The notes beneath the pieces are model-generated. The model was not told where the DNA came from. It saw only the letters and a program-made list of their open reading frames with translations, and searched no databases. A DNA stretch of 36,225 bases, taken from assembly GCF_000813725.1 (NCBI RefSeq), contig NZ_JWLD01000014.1:1-36225 (forward strand). Direction: 5' to 3'. This DNA comes from Leisingera sp. ANG-Vp. Lineage in GTDB: Bacteria; Pseudomonadota; Alphaproteobacteria; Rhodobacterales; Rhodobacteraceae. Within the stretch, counting starts at the first letter, position 1. The number at the start of each line of letters is the position of its first letter. Shown in pieces: positions 7,058 to 15,524 of this stretch. The translations under genes were made by a program, and so were the position numbers.

Positions 7058-8716
7058 ATGGCGCAAACATTTGATTTCATTATCGTTGGGGCCGGATCGG
7101 CAGGCTGTGTTCTGGCTGACAAGCTGACGGCCAATGGCCGCTACAAGGTTCTGCTGATCGAGGCGGGCGGCACCGACCGGCGGTTCTGGGTAAAGATTCC
7201 GGTGGGATATGGCTTCACCTTCTCGGACCCGGCGGTGAACTGGCGCTATTCGGCAGCGGAGGATCCGGGGCTGAACGGCCGTGAAGCTTATTGGCCGCGG
7301 GGCAAGATTCTGGGCGGGTCGAGCTCGATCAACGCGATGGCCTATGTCCGCGGGCTGCCGCATGATTTTGACGATTGGGAAGCTGCGGGAGCCGCTGGCT
7401 GGGGCTGGGAGAATGTGCGCCGCAGCTACGAGGCGATGGAGAGCCACGACGAGCGGCACGGGACCGGGCGCCGCCTGCGCGGCTCCGGCCCGGTGCGGGT
7501 CACCGACTTGAGCGAGCGGATGCACCCCTTTGCACAGAACTTTCTGGCTGGCGCCAAGGAAATGGGCTGGCCGTTCCTGCAGGACATGAATGCCTCTGCG
7601 GACGCTGGAGCCAACACCTTGCCGGGGGAGGGCATGGGCTATGTCCGCAGCACCGTGAAAGACGGGCGGCGCTGGTCTTCGGCGGATGCGTTTCTGCGGC
7701 CCGCGATGAAGCGGGGCAACCTGACTGTCGTCAGCGGGGCGCTGGTGGAGAAAGTGCTGACTTTCGGAAAGCGGGCCACCGGCGTTGCCTACCGGGTGAA
7801 GGGCCAGGCACAGCAGGCCATGGCGGCACGGGAGGTGATCCTGAGCGCGGGCGCAGTGAATTCGCCGCAGCTGCTGCAGCTGTCAGGGATCGGGCCGGCG
7901 GCGCTGCTGCAGCGGCATGGCATTGCGGTGGCCCATGACTTGCCGCACGTCGGCCAGGGGCTGCAGGACCATCTGGCGGTGTCGCATTTCTTCTGGGCCA
8001 ATACCGCCACCTTGAACGACCGGCTGGGCAGCTTTGCCGGGCAGATGAAGGCGGGGCTGCAATATGTGCTGACCCGCAAGGGTCCGCTGAGCGTGCCGGT
8101 GAACCAATGCAGCGGCTTTGTCCGCACAGAGGGCGCCGCGCTGCCGGACGTGCAGGTCTATTGCAATCCGGCATCTTATTCGACGCGTCCCAGCGGCAAG
8201 CCGCAGATCGACAAGGACAACGGCTTCCTGCTGTGCGTGCAGCCCAGCCGGCCGACCAGCCGCGGGCAGATCAGCATTCAGTCCGCAGACCCGGCGCAGG
8301 CGCCGTTGATTGAGCCGAACTCGCTGTCGACCGAGGCGGACAAGGCCACGGCGATCCGCGCAAGCCATTTGCTGCAGGCACTGGCGCAGACGCCGGCGAT
8401 CAAGGCTGTGACGCGGGAGCGGCGGGCGCCGGACATTCTGAAAATGGACGACGCGGCTCTGCTGGAAAACTTCCGCGAGCGCGCTGGCACCGTGTTCCAC
8501 CCGACCTGCACCTGCCGGATGGGCAATGACGCCCGGGATTCGGTGCTGGACGCGCGGCTGCGGGTGCACGGGGTGGAAGGGCTGCGGGTGATTGATGCCT
8601 CGGCATTCCCCAATGTGACCTCTGGCAACACCAATGCACCCACCATGATGCTGGCGCACCGGACGGCGGATCTGGTGCTGGAAGACACTGAAAACAGGCC
8701 TTTGGCGGCTGAATGA
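7058..8716 (+). CDS. GMC-family FAD-dependent oxidoreductase (choline dehydrogenase-like)
   Basis: A 552-residue glucose-methanol-choline oxidoreductase. The ADP-binding Rossmann motif GAGSAG is at residues 11-16, followed by the E-A-G-G segment. GKILGGSSSINAMAYVRG is the GMC signature 1 region and GAVNSPQLLQLSGIGP is signature 2. The C-terminal HPTCTCRMG carries the active-site His, and SGNTNAPTMM supplies the second catalytic residue (Asn). The family oxidises alcohols. Choline dehydrogenase BetA is a relative, but no betaine-aldehyde dehydrogenase gene is adjacent, so choline is not favoured. It begins a two-gene unit with the enolase-superfamily gene 13 bases downstream. Confidence 0.85.
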   Translation: MAQTFDFIIVGAGSAGCVLADKLTANGRYKVLLIEAGGTDRRFWVKIPVGYGFTFSDPAVNWRYSAAEDPGLNGREAYWPRGKILGGSSSINAMAYVRGLPHDFDDWEAAGAAGWGWENVRRSYEAMESHDERHGTGRRLRGSGPVRVTDLSERMHPFAQNFLAGAKEMGWPFLQDMNASADAGANTLPGEGMGYVRSTVKDGRRWSSADAFLRPAMKRGNLTVVSGALVEKVLTFGKRATGVAYRVKGQAQQAMAAREVILSAGAVNSPQLLQLSGIGPAALLQRHGIAVAHDLPHVGQGLQDHLAVSHFFWANTATLNDRLGSFAGQMKAGLQYVLTRKGPLSVPVNQCSGFVRTEGAALPDVQVYCNPASYSTRPSGKPQIDKDNGFLLCVQPSRPTSRGQISIQSADPAQAPLIEPNSLSTEADKATAIRASHLLQALAQTPAIKAVTRERRAPDILKMDDAALLENFRERAGTVFHPTCTCRMGNDARDSVLDARLRVHGVEGLRVIDASAFPNVTSGNTNAPTMMLAHRTADLVLEDTENRPLAAE

Positions 8717-8729
8717 CAGGGATAGTCCA

Positions 8730-9938
8730 ATGAAACTCGATTCCATCGAAACCTTTGTGTTCGGCAACCCGCCGCCGCGCCACGGCGGGCGCTACTTCAT
8801 TTTTGTGCGTCTCACCACGGCTTGCGGCATCACCGGGGTGGGGGAGATCTACAACGCGACCTTCGGCCCCGAGCTGTGCTGCGCGATGGCCGAAGAGATG
8901 TTCGCCCGCCAGTTTGAAGGCTGCGATCCGCATCATATCGAGAAGCTGTGGCGAAAGTCTTACGGCGCTGGCTACACGCTGCGGCCCGATGTGACGGTAA
9001 TGGGGGTGCTGAGCGGGCTGGAGATGGCTTGCTGGGATATCATCGGCAAGGCGGCGGGCAAGCCGGTCTATGAGCTGATGGGCGGTCAGGTGCATGAACG
9101 GCTGCGCAGCTATACTTACCTCTATCCGCCGGAAGGCGACGTGTACCCGGATCCGGAGACACCCAATGTTTATAACGACCCGGACATTGCTGCCGAGGTT
9201 GCTTTGCAGCGGGTAGATGAAGGCTTCACGGCGGTGAAATTCGACCCCGCCGGCCCCTATACGATCTACGACGGGCACCAGCCGCGGATGGAGGATCTGG
9301 AGCGCAGCGAGATGTTTGTGAAGCGCATCCGCGAGGCAGTGGGGACGCGGGCAGACCTGCTGTTCGGCACCCATGGGCAGTTCACCGTCTCCGGCGCCAA
9401 GCGGATGGCGCGGCGGTTGGAGCCCTATGAGCCCTTGTGGTTCGAAGAGCCGACCACCCCGGAAAACCCATCTGATATGGCCGAGGTCGCCCGGTTTACC
9501 TCGGTGCCGATTTCCACCGGTGAAAGGCTGTGCACCAAGCATGAATTTGCGCGGGTGCTGGAGGCGGGGGCGGCCTCGATCCTGCAGATGGATCTGGGGC
9601 GGGTCGGCGGCCTCTTGGAAGCCAAGAAGATTGCCAGCATGGCTGAGACACGGCAGGCACAGATTGCACCGCATCTGTATTGCGGGCCGGTGGTGGCTGC
9701 GGCGAACATCCAGATCTCTGCCTGCAGCCCGAACTTCCTGATCCTGGAATCGATCGGCACGTTTGAAGGGTCTTACATGTCCTGTCTCAAATCCTCGATC
9801 ACTTGGGAGGAGGGTTATGTGATCCCATCCTCCGAGCCGGGTCTTGGGGTGGAGCTGGATGACGAAGCGATTGCGGGCAGCCCCTATACCGGCAGCAAGC
9901 TTCACCTGGATCTGGCGCATGAACCGGTGGTGCAGTGA
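8730..9938 (+). CDS. Enolase-superfamily (mandelate racemase/muconate lactonizing) enzyme
   Basis: A 402-residue enolase-superfamily protein. It has an N-terminal capping domain (about 1-130) and a TIM barrel with VKFDPAGPYT (Lys170) on the second strand, LLFGTHGQFT (His215) on the third, FEEP (Glu240), GERL (Glu265), and a C-terminal APHLYCGP (His315) on the seventh strand, where the His-Asp dyad lies in mandelate-racemase and sugar-acid dehydratase groups. The usual first metal ligand, an Asp two residues before His215, appears to be Gly213. Such enzymes abstract the proton alpha to a carboxylate; an acid-sugar dehydratase is the likeliest role. It is co-oriented with the GMC oxidoreductase, which could act on the same alcohol or sugar acid. 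AGGGAT precedes the start. Confidence 0.8.
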   Translation: MKLDSIETFVFGNPPPRHGGRYFIFVRLTTACGITGVGEIYNATFGPELCCAMAEEMFARQFEGCDPHHIEKLWRKSYGAGYTLRPDVTVMGVLSGLEMACWDIIGKAAGKPVYELMGGQVHERLRSYTYLYPPEGDVYPDPETPNVYNDPDIAAEVALQRVDEGFTAVKFDPAGPYTIYDGHQPRMEDLERSEMFVKRIREAVGTRADLLFGTHGQFTVSGAKRMARRLEPYEPLWFEEPTTPENPSDMAEVARFTSVPISTGERLCTKHEFARVLEAGAASILQMDLGRVGGLLEAKKIASMAETRQAQIAPHLYCGPVVAAANIQISACSPNFLILESIGTFEGSYMSCLKSSITWEEGYVIPSSEPGLGVELDDEAIAGSPYTGSKLHLDLAHEPVVQ

Positions 9939-9944
9939 AACGCA

Positions 9945-9970
9945 GGCGCGCCTGTCAACGCGGGCGCGCC
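9945..9970. terminator. Possible bidirectional hairpin at convergent gene ends
   Basis: GGCGCGCC occurs at 9945-9952 and again at 9963-9970; being self-complementary, the copies can pair as an 8-base stem with a 10-base loop. It covers the junction between the enolase-superfamily gene and the convergent LacI gene and overlaps the LacI 3' end. The T content after it on the plus strand is modest (GTTGATTTTC). Confidence 0.35.
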
Positions 9971-10959
9971 GTTGATTTTCTGAGAACCAGCGAAGGCTCC
10001 AGCAGGGTCGGTTCCGGCACAGTCTGGGTCTCGACCCACTCTGCAATCGCATCTGCCGCGGCAAGCCCCATCCGGGCAACGGGGAGGTGGACGGTGGTCA
10101 GCTCCGGATAGATATGCGCGGAGCCCGGGAGGTCGTCGATCCCCATGACCGAGACGTCCCGGGGCACAGCAAGGTCCCGGCGGTGAAGTTCGGCCAGCAC
10201 CCCGGACGCCAGCACGTCCGAAAGGCATAGGATGGCGGTGGGGCGCTGTGTCCCTTGAAGGATCGCGCGGGCGGCGTTGCAGCCCCCGGCCAGGGAAATT
10301 TCCGTCTCGAACAGCTCCAGCGCGGCGTTTGATCCGGTCAGCCCGCTGAGGCGGGCCTCGGTGCGGTCATTGTTCAGGCGGGGGCCGTGAACAACCGCGA
10401 TGTGCTGGTGGCCGAGGCCGGTCAAGTGTTCCTGTGCCAGTTTCGCGGCGGCAGCGTTGTCGTAGCCTATGGTGGGCAGAACGTAGCCCGGATCGTAATA
10501 TGACGTGGCAATGGCCGGGCGCTGGCTGCGGTCCAGCAGGTCATAAAGCGCCTGGCCGTGGGTGATGCCGGAAACCACCAGCCCCTCGGCGCCGATGTCG
10601 ATCAGGGTTTTGGCCTTTTCAGCTTCGACTTGAGGGTCGCCTCCGGTAGTGGCAACGACCAATGAAAGACGGTGGGTGTTCAGCTGGTTTTCCAGTTTCG
10701 ACAGGAAACGGGCGAAGATCGCATTGTCCAGGGTCGGAACCAGAGCGCCGACAAACCGGGTGCGGCCGGTATTGATGGCGCGGGCCGCGGCGCTTGGCAC
10801 CCAGCGCAGGCTGTTCATCGCCTCTTCCACCCGTTTGCGGGTTTTTTTGGCCACCGTGTCCGGTGCGTTCATAACCCGCGACACCGTCGCCACAGACACC
10901 CCCGCAGCCGTGGCAACATCCCGTAAATTCGCGCGTTTCTGAGGCGGGGTCTTGCTCAT
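9955..10959 (-). CDS. LacI-family transcriptional regulator
   Basis: A 334-residue LacI/GalR repressor. The helix-turn-helix is near the N-terminus (ANLRDVATAAGVSVATVSRV), followed by the hinge helix (VPSAAARAINTGRT) and a periplasmic-binding-protein-like effector domain ending in LVLRKS. The ATG at 10959 is preferred because AAGGAAGAA lies directly upstream and the helix-turn-helix then begins near residue 10; an earlier in-frame start at 11016 would run into the operator region. It is divergent from the DUF1989-GcvT/ProXVW unit, and the 16-bp palindromes at 11015 and 11037 between them fit LacI-family operators. It probably represses that unit and itself. Confidence 0.9.
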   Translation of the reverse strand: MSKTPPQKRANLRDVATAAGVSVATVSRVMNAPDTVAKKTRKRVEEAMNSLRWVPSAAARAINTGRTRFVGALVPTLDNAIFARFLSKLENQLNTHRLSLVVATTGGDPQVEAEKAKTLIDIGAEGLVVSGITHGQALYDLLDRSQRPAIATSYYDPGYVLPTIGYDNAAAAKLAQEHLTGLGHQHIAVVHGPRLNNDRTEARLSGLTGSNAALELFETEISLAGGCNAARAILQGTQRPTAILCLSDVLASGVLAELHRRDLAVPRDVSVMGIDDLPGSAHIYPELTTVHLPVARMGLAAADAIAEWVETQTVPEPTLLEPSLVLRKSTARPR

Positions 10960-11007
10960 TTCTTCCTTGCCTTTCTTGCCGTCCCGGTCAGGGCAGCCAG
11001 TAAAGTC

Positions 11008-11013
11008 TTGACA
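11008..11013 (+). promoter_or_regulatory. Candidate -35 element of the DUF1989-GcvT unit
   Basis: TTGACA matches the sigma-70 -35 consensus exactly. The following 17-21 bases are occupied by the first LacI-type operator, and no good -10 is visible; TTATGT at 11035 is the nearest candidate but is too far away. The overlap would allow direct repression. Confidence 0.35.
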
Positions 11014-11014
11014 C

Positions 11015-11030
11015 ATGTAACCGGTTTCAT
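11015..11030. promoter_or_regulatory. LacI-type operator, copy 1
   Basis: ATGTAACCGGTTTCAT is a palindrome with a central CG and one mismatched pair, as is characteristic of LacI-family sites. It matches the second copy at 11037 in 13 of 16 positions, with centres 22 bases apart (about two helical turns). Confidence 0.65.
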
Positions 11031-11036
11031 CAACTT

Positions 11037-11052
11037 ATGTAACCAGTTACAT
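11037..11052. promoter_or_regulatory. LacI-type operator, copy 2
   Basis: ATGTAACCAGTTACAT has perfect 7-base arms, ATGTAAC and GTTACAT. It lies 20 bases before the start codon of the DUF1989-GcvT gene and 78 bases upstream of the LacI start, so it can serve both divergent genes. Confidence 0.7.
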
Positions 11053-11072
11053 TTTGAGAATCGGCAGAAGAG

Positions 11073-13397
11073 ATGACCCGCTACACAGTCCTGCACGGAC
11101 TAGACAACATCGGATTTGACAGCCCCGGCCGGGCGTTTCCGGGCTTTGCCAAGACGGCCCGGGGCAGCACCCGGGTGATAGCCCTGCGCGACGGCATCCG
11201 CCAGGAGATGCAGCCGGGCGACCTGCTGTCGGTGGAGATCGCCGCCGGGGCGGAGGGCGTGCAGATCGCGGCATTTGACGTCAGCGGGCGCCCGGCGCTG
11301 GCGGCGCTGGGGCTGCAGGCGGATACGCGTTTGGATGCGGCGGGTTGCGACAGTGCCGCTCTGCTGGGCTGGATCACATCAAATGGCGGCCCGGCGGCGG
11401 ACATCCCCGCTGCAAATCTTGCCGCCAATGGGGTGCCGCTGATCCTGAAGGCGGGCAGTGCGATGACGGTGTGGGTGTTTCACACCGCCAGCAGCGAAGC
11501 GCTGGTGCAGGGCCCGGCGCCCGACAATACCAAGATCACCTGGCAGCCTGCCGACAGCCGCACTCCGCTGCTGCCGCCATTGCTGGGCGACACCCGCGAC
11601 GAGTTCACCGTCAGCCGCGGCACCGGCTTTGCCTATGAGGTGAAGAAAGGCGAGATCATCCAGATCATCGACGTTGAAGGCCAGCAGTGCTCGGACTTCA
11701 CCGCCTTCCGCGCCGACGGGCTGGACCGGGGCGAGGAGCTGATGATCGACAGCACCGCCACCCGCTCGATGGTGCGGCGGTCTTATCCGGGGCCGGGCTT
11801 GCTGGACAAGTTCTTTGACCGCGACATGCGTCCCTTGCTGAACGTGATCCAGGATACCTGCGGGCGGCATGATACCTTTGGCCTTGCCTGCACCGCGCGC
11901 GGCTATGAGGAGCGCGGCTTTCCCGGCCATGTGAACTGCTCCGACAATATGTCCCATGCACTGGCGCCTTATGGTGTTGCGCGGCGGGCGGCCTGGCCTG
12001 CGATCAACTTCTTCTGGAACACCTGGGTCGATCCGCATTCGCACCACATCATGACCGAGGAGTCCCACTCCCGCCCAGGCGACTATGTGGCGATGCGGGC
12101 GCTGGAGGACCTGGTCTGCGTCTCCACCGCCTGCCCGGACGACATCGACCCGATCAACGGCTGGAACCCTACGGATGTGCATGTGCGCATCTACCGCCCC
12201 GAAACACCTCTGCGCCGCGCTGTTGCCTACCGCGAAAAGGAAGACGCCCCGATGTCGATCAGCCAGAACTCCGCCTTTCATGACCGTCTCGCGCCGCTGA
12301 CCCAGCATTTTGCCCCGGCGCGCGACCTGTGGGCGCCGGTGAGCTTCCCGTCGCATGGCACCACCGGCGAATATTGGGCCTGCCGCAATGCGGTGACGGT
12401 TCAGGATATGAGCGGGCTGCGGAAGTACGACATTGCCGGCCCCGATGCCGAGGTGCTGCTGCAGCGGGCGACCACCCGCAATGTGGCAAAACTGGCGGTC
12501 TGGCGCGGCTCCTACACGCTGATGTGCGACGAGGGTGGCACGGTGATTGATGACGGCACCCTGTTCCGGCTGGCGCCCGACCTGTTCCGCTGGTGCTGCG
12601 GATCAGAAGAAAGCGGCCGGGTGCTGGAGACTCTGGCGCAGGAGATGGGGCTGCAGGTCCGCATCCACGACATGCGCGGGGCGATGCCCAACCTGGCGAT
12701 CCAGGGGCCCAAGTCTCGGGATCTATTGCGCAAGATTGCCTTTACCCAGCCGCATGTGCCGCAGCTGGATCAGCTGAAATGGTTCGGCGTCACCGTGGCG
12801 CGGCTGAACGACCGGGAGGGGGCGCCGTTCATGCTGTCGCGCTCCGGCTACACCGGCGAGCTGGGCTATGAGATCTTCTGCGCCAAGGCGGATGCGCTGG
12901 CGATCTGGGACGCAGTGATGGAGGCGGGCGAAGAATTCGGGATCACCCCGATGGGCTCTGCCGCACTGGAGACCATTCGGATTGAGGCCGGGCTGGCCGC
13001 CGCCAATGCGGAATTTGCGCCGGGCGTGGATGCATTCGAGGCTGGCCTGGGCTTTGCTGTCGATCTGACCAAGCCGGAGTTCACCGGCAAGGCGGCGCTG
13101 GAGCGCAATGCGCGCGCGCCGCGCCGGGTGCTGAAGGGGCTGCTCTTGGGCTGCAACGATGTGCCGCTGCACGGCAGCCCGGTCTATGACGGCGAACGGC
13201 AGGTCGGGGTGGTGACCTCGGCCACCCGCTCGCCCTCGCTGGAGCACGCCATTGCCATTGCCCGGCTTGGTATCGAGCACGCCGGAGACGGCACACGGCT
13301 GGAGGTCGGCCAGCTGGACGGACGGATGAAGCGCCTGGGCGCCACCGTCACCGGTATTCCTTTCATAGACCCGCAAAGAAAGCGGGCCCGCGCCTGA
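11073..13397 (+). CDS. DUF1989-GcvT fusion protein (folate-type aminomethyl/methyltransferase)
   Basis: A 774-residue fusion. Residues 1-170 look like a diverged extra copy of, or extension to, the next domain. Residues about 175-390 form a DUF1989 domain (urea-carboxylase-associated family): KKGEIIQIIDVEGQQCSDF, HVNCSDNMSHAL and CVSTACPDDI carry its conserved Gln, Asp and Cys residues. Residues about 402-770 are a GcvT/DmdA-type aminomethyltransferase with GGTVIDDGTLFRL and RSGYTGELGYEIF. Where glycine-cleavage T-protein has catalytic Asp (TND), this has Asn470 in TTRN. Known DUF1989 proteins include carboxyguanidine deiminase subunits; GcvT proteins move one-carbon units to tetrahydrofolate. 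Encoded with a betaine-type transporter, it probably demethylates or deaminates an imported N-methyl or guanidino compound, but this is inference. AGAAGAG precedes the start. Confidence 0.8.
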   Translation: MTRYTVLHGLDNIGFDSPGRAFPGFAKTARGSTRVIALRDGIRQEMQPGDLLSVEIAAGAEGVQIAAFDVSGRPALAALGLQADTRLDAAGCDSAALLGWITSNGGPAADIPAANLAANGVPLILKAGSAMTVWVFHTASSEALVQGPAPDNTKITWQPADSRTPLLPPLLGDTRDEFTVSRGTGFAYEVKKGEIIQIIDVEGQQCSDFTAFRADGLDRGEELMIDSTATRSMVRRSYPGPGLLDKFFDRDMRPLLNVIQDTCGRHDTFGLACTARGYEERGFPGHVNCSDNMSHALAPYGVARRAAWPAINFFWNTWVDPHSHHIMTEESHSRPGDYVAMRALEDLVCVSTACPDDIDPINGWNPTDVHVRIYRPETPLRRAVAYREKEDAPMSISQNSAFHDRLAPLTQHFAPARDLWAPVSFPSHGTTGEYWACRNAVTVQDMSGLRKYDIAGPDAEVLLQRATTRNVAKLAVWRGSYTLMCDEGGTVIDDGTLFRLAPDLFRWCCGSEESGRVLETLAQEMGLQVRIHDMRGAMPNLAIQGPKSRDLLRKIAFTQPHVPQLDQLKWFGVTVARLNDREGAPFMLSRSGYTGELGYEIFCAKADALAIWDAVMEAGEEFGITPMGSAALETIRIEAGLAAANAEFAPGVDAFEAGLGFAVDLTKPEFTGKAALERNARAPRRVLKGLLLGCNDVPLHGSPVYDGERQVGVVTSATRSPSLEHAIAIARLGIEHAGDGTRLEVGQLDGRMKRLGATVTGIPFIDPQRKRARA

Positions 13398-13435
13398 GCG
13401 GCGCTTCACCTCACATCAACAGGAGAGAGAAAACG

Positions 13436-14392
13436 ATGAAACATCTTGCGTTAGCCACTGCAATTGCCGCTTTGGGCACCGGTGCCATGGCACAGGAAAA
13501 GGTCATGGTGGGCGAGCCCAGCTGGCCCGGCGCCAAGATCATGAGCCGGATCATCGGTCAGGTGATCGAAACCCGCCTGGGCGGCGAAGCGGGCTATGCC
13601 CCCGGTGCCAATGCGGTGATCTTTGCCGCGATGGACGGCGGGCGCGGCGATATCGACGTGCACCCGGACGTCTGGCTGCCGAACCAATCGTCCTTCACCG
13701 ACGAATATGTCGGCCAGAAAGGCACCGTGGCGCTGTCTTCGGGCAGCTACGAGGGACGCTCGGGTTTTTGCACCCCGACCTATATGGCCGAAGAGCACGG
13801 CATGAAGTCGGTCTTTGACCTGGCCACCCCGGCAGCGCAGGAGGCCTATGACACCAACGGCGACGGCAAGGGCGAGATCTGGGTTGGCGCTTCGGGCTGG
13901 GCCTCGACCAATGTGCATAAGGTGAAGGTGCGCGACTACGGCATCGAAACCTTCCTGGAGCCGTCGACCGAGGACGAAACCGTGTTCTATTCGCGACTGA
14001 AGGATGCGGTGGACCAGAAGGAAGGCGTCGTCTTCTACTGCTACAAGCCGCACTATGTGCATGCGCTTTATGACGTGACGATGATCGAAGAGCCGGAGCA
14101 CGATCCGAACGCCTATAAGATCATCCAGCCGGATCAGGATGCGGACTGGTACGCCAATTCTTCGATCACAACCGGCGACCAGGTGAAGACGGTGACCGTG
14201 GCCTACTCCAAGTCGCTGGAGCAGCGGAACCCGGCAGCGGCTTCTTTCCTGAGCCAGATCGACATGGACGCGGGCGAACTGTCGAAGCTCACCTACGCTG
14301 TTGTGATCCAGGGCCAGGAGATCGACACGGCGGTGTCGGACTGGCTGGCAGCAAACGGCGCCGTCGTTGACGGCTGGCTCGGCCTCAACTGA
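13436..14392 (+). CDS. Glycine betaine/proline betaine-type substrate-binding protein (ProX/OpuAC family)
   Basis: A 318-residue periplasmic binding protein. A Sec signal peptide ends near residue 19 (Ala-Met-Ala before QEKVMVGEPSW). The mature part has the layout of the OpuAC family: the GEPSWPGAKIM opening, DVHPDVWLPN near residue 80, and several Trp/Tyr residues (W150 region, FYCYKPHYVHALYD) that may form the aromatic cage for a quaternary ammonium group. A strong ribosome-binding site (CAGGAGAG) precedes it, 38 bases after the fusion gene. It is followed by a hairpin (14406-14431) and then the ATPase gene. The exact ligand is not determinable; betaines are the family's usual ligands. Confidence 0.85.
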   Translation: MKHLALATAIAALGTGAMAQEKVMVGEPSWPGAKIMSRIIGQVIETRLGGEAGYAPGANAVIFAAMDGGRGDIDVHPDVWLPNQSSFTDEYVGQKGTVALSSGSYEGRSGFCTPTYMAEEHGMKSVFDLATPAAQEAYDTNGDGKGEIWVGASGWASTNVHKVKVRDYGIETFLEPSTEDETVFYSRLKDAVDQKEGVVFYCYKPHYVHALYDVTMIEEPEHDPNAYKIIQPDQDADWYANSSITTGDQVKTVTVAYSKSLEQRNPAAASFLSQIDMDAGELSKLTYAVVIQGQEIDTAVSDWLAANGAVVDGWLGLN

Positions 14393-14405
14393 TCGCAACC
14401 TTTGG

Positions 14406-14431
14406 CCCTGCCGCCCTGCGCGGCGGCGGGG
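14406..14431 (+). terminator. Intercistronic hairpin after binding-protein gene
   Basis: CCCTGCCGCC (14406-14415) pairs with GGCGGCGGGG (14422-14431) with one T-G wobble and a 6-base loop. There is no T-run after it. It lies between the binding-protein and ATPase genes of the same unit and could stabilise the upstream mRNA or reduce read-through, raising binding-protein levels relative to the membrane parts. Confidence 0.5.
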
Positions 14432-14464
14432 TCCATGCAAGACTTATGAAGACAGGGGGAGGCC

Positions 14465-15514
14465 ATGGCGGGTGACATCGCAATTGACGCACGCGGCGTC
14501 TGGAAGATTTTCGGGGCGCGCTCGGCTGAGGCGCTGAAGGCCATTCATGCGGAAGGGCTGACCAAGCCGGAAGTGCTGGAGCGGTTCAACTGCGTGGTCG
14601 GGGTGGCGGATGCCAGTTTCCAGATCGAACGGGGCGAACTGTTCTGCGTGATGGGGCTGTCGGGCTCCGGCAAGTCAACGCTGGTGCGCCATGTGAACCG
14701 GCTGTTGGAGCCCACGGCGGGCCATATCCACATTAATGGTGATGATGTGATGGGGCTGAACGCCGAGGGCCTGCGCGACCTGCGCAACCGCCGCGTGGCC
14801 ATGGTGTTTCAGAACTTCGGCCTGATGCCGCACCGTACGGTGCGCGACAATGTGGCGATGCCGCTGGAAATCCGCGGCACCGGCAAGGCGCGCCGCTGGG
14901 AGGAGGCCGACCGGGTGCTGGAGCTGGTGGAGCTTTCCGGCTGGGAAGACAAATACGCCCATGAGCTGTCGGGCGGCATGCAGCAGCGAGTAGGCCTGGC
15001 GCGCGCCATTGCCTCGGACCCCGAAATCCTCTTGATGGACGAGCCGTTCTCGGCATTGGACCCGCTGATCCGCAAGCAGCTGCAGGACCAGTTCATGGAG
15101 CTTTCCCGCAAGCTGGGCAAGACCACCATGTTCATCACCCATGATTTGGACGAGGCGATCCGCATCGGCCACCGCATCGCCATCATGAAGGACGGCCGCA
15201 TCGTGCAGATCGGCACGCCGGAGGAAATCATCCTCAACCCCGCGGATGACTATGTGGCGGACTTCGTGGCCGGGATTTCCAAGCTCAACATGATCTTTGC
15301 CCACTCAGTAATGAAACCGGTGGCGGAATTCGAAGCCACCCATGGCGCCCTGCCGGCAGACGCCAAAGTGGCGCGTCCCGACATGGATCTGAGCGACCTG
15401 ATGGATCTGGCCGTTGACGGCCACGGCATCGTCAAGGTGGCGGATGCTGGCAGCACTGTCGGGGTGATCAACCGCGCGGGGCTGATCCGCGCCATTCAGG
15501 ACAGCCAGGCGTAA
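14465..15514 (+). CDS. Quaternary-amine ABC transporter ATP-binding protein (ProV/OpuAA family)
   Basis: A 349-residue ABC ATPase. The Walker A GLSGSGKST is at about 64-72, signature LSGGMQQR from 168, Walker B ILLMDEPFSALDP (Asp192/Glu193), and switch His in FITHDLDEA. The long N-terminal lead with GLTKPEVLERF before the first strand is typical of ProV. After about residue 265 there is only about 85 residues, with one CBS-like segment (VKVADAGSTVGVINRAGLIRAI), so the osmosensing CBS pair of ProV appears reduced. GGGGGAGG precedes the start. It energises import through the permease encoded 10 bases downstream. Confidence 0.9.
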   Translation: MAGDIAIDARGVWKIFGARSAEALKAIHAEGLTKPEVLERFNCVVGVADASFQIERGELFCVMGLSGSGKSTLVRHVNRLLEPTAGHIHINGDDVMGLNAEGLRDLRNRRVAMVFQNFGLMPHRTVRDNVAMPLEIRGTGKARRWEEADRVLELVELSGWEDKYAHELSGGMQQRVGLARAIASDPEILLMDEPFSALDPLIRKQLQDQFMELSRKLGKTTMFITHDLDEAIRIGHRIAIMKDGRIVQIGTPEEIILNPADDYVADFVAGISKLNMIFAHSVMKPVAEFEATHGALPADAKVARPDMDLSDLMDLAVDGHGIVKVADAGSTVGVINRAGLIRAIQDSQA

Positions 15515-15524
15515 GGAGGTGGAG

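Noticed and set aside
7058-8716. Choline dehydrogenase BetA
   Set aside because: The protein is a GMC oxidoreductase, but there is no betaine-aldehyde dehydrogenase or BetI gene beside it; the partner is an enolase-superfamily enzyme, so a different alcohol is likelier.
8730-9938. Hydroxyproline-betaine 2-epimerase (HpbD)
   Set aside because: HpbD is an enolase-superfamily enzyme from a Roseobacter betaine cluster, but it uses a Lys-Lys pair; this protein has KFD and a C-terminal His instead, so a dehydratase-type assignment fits better.
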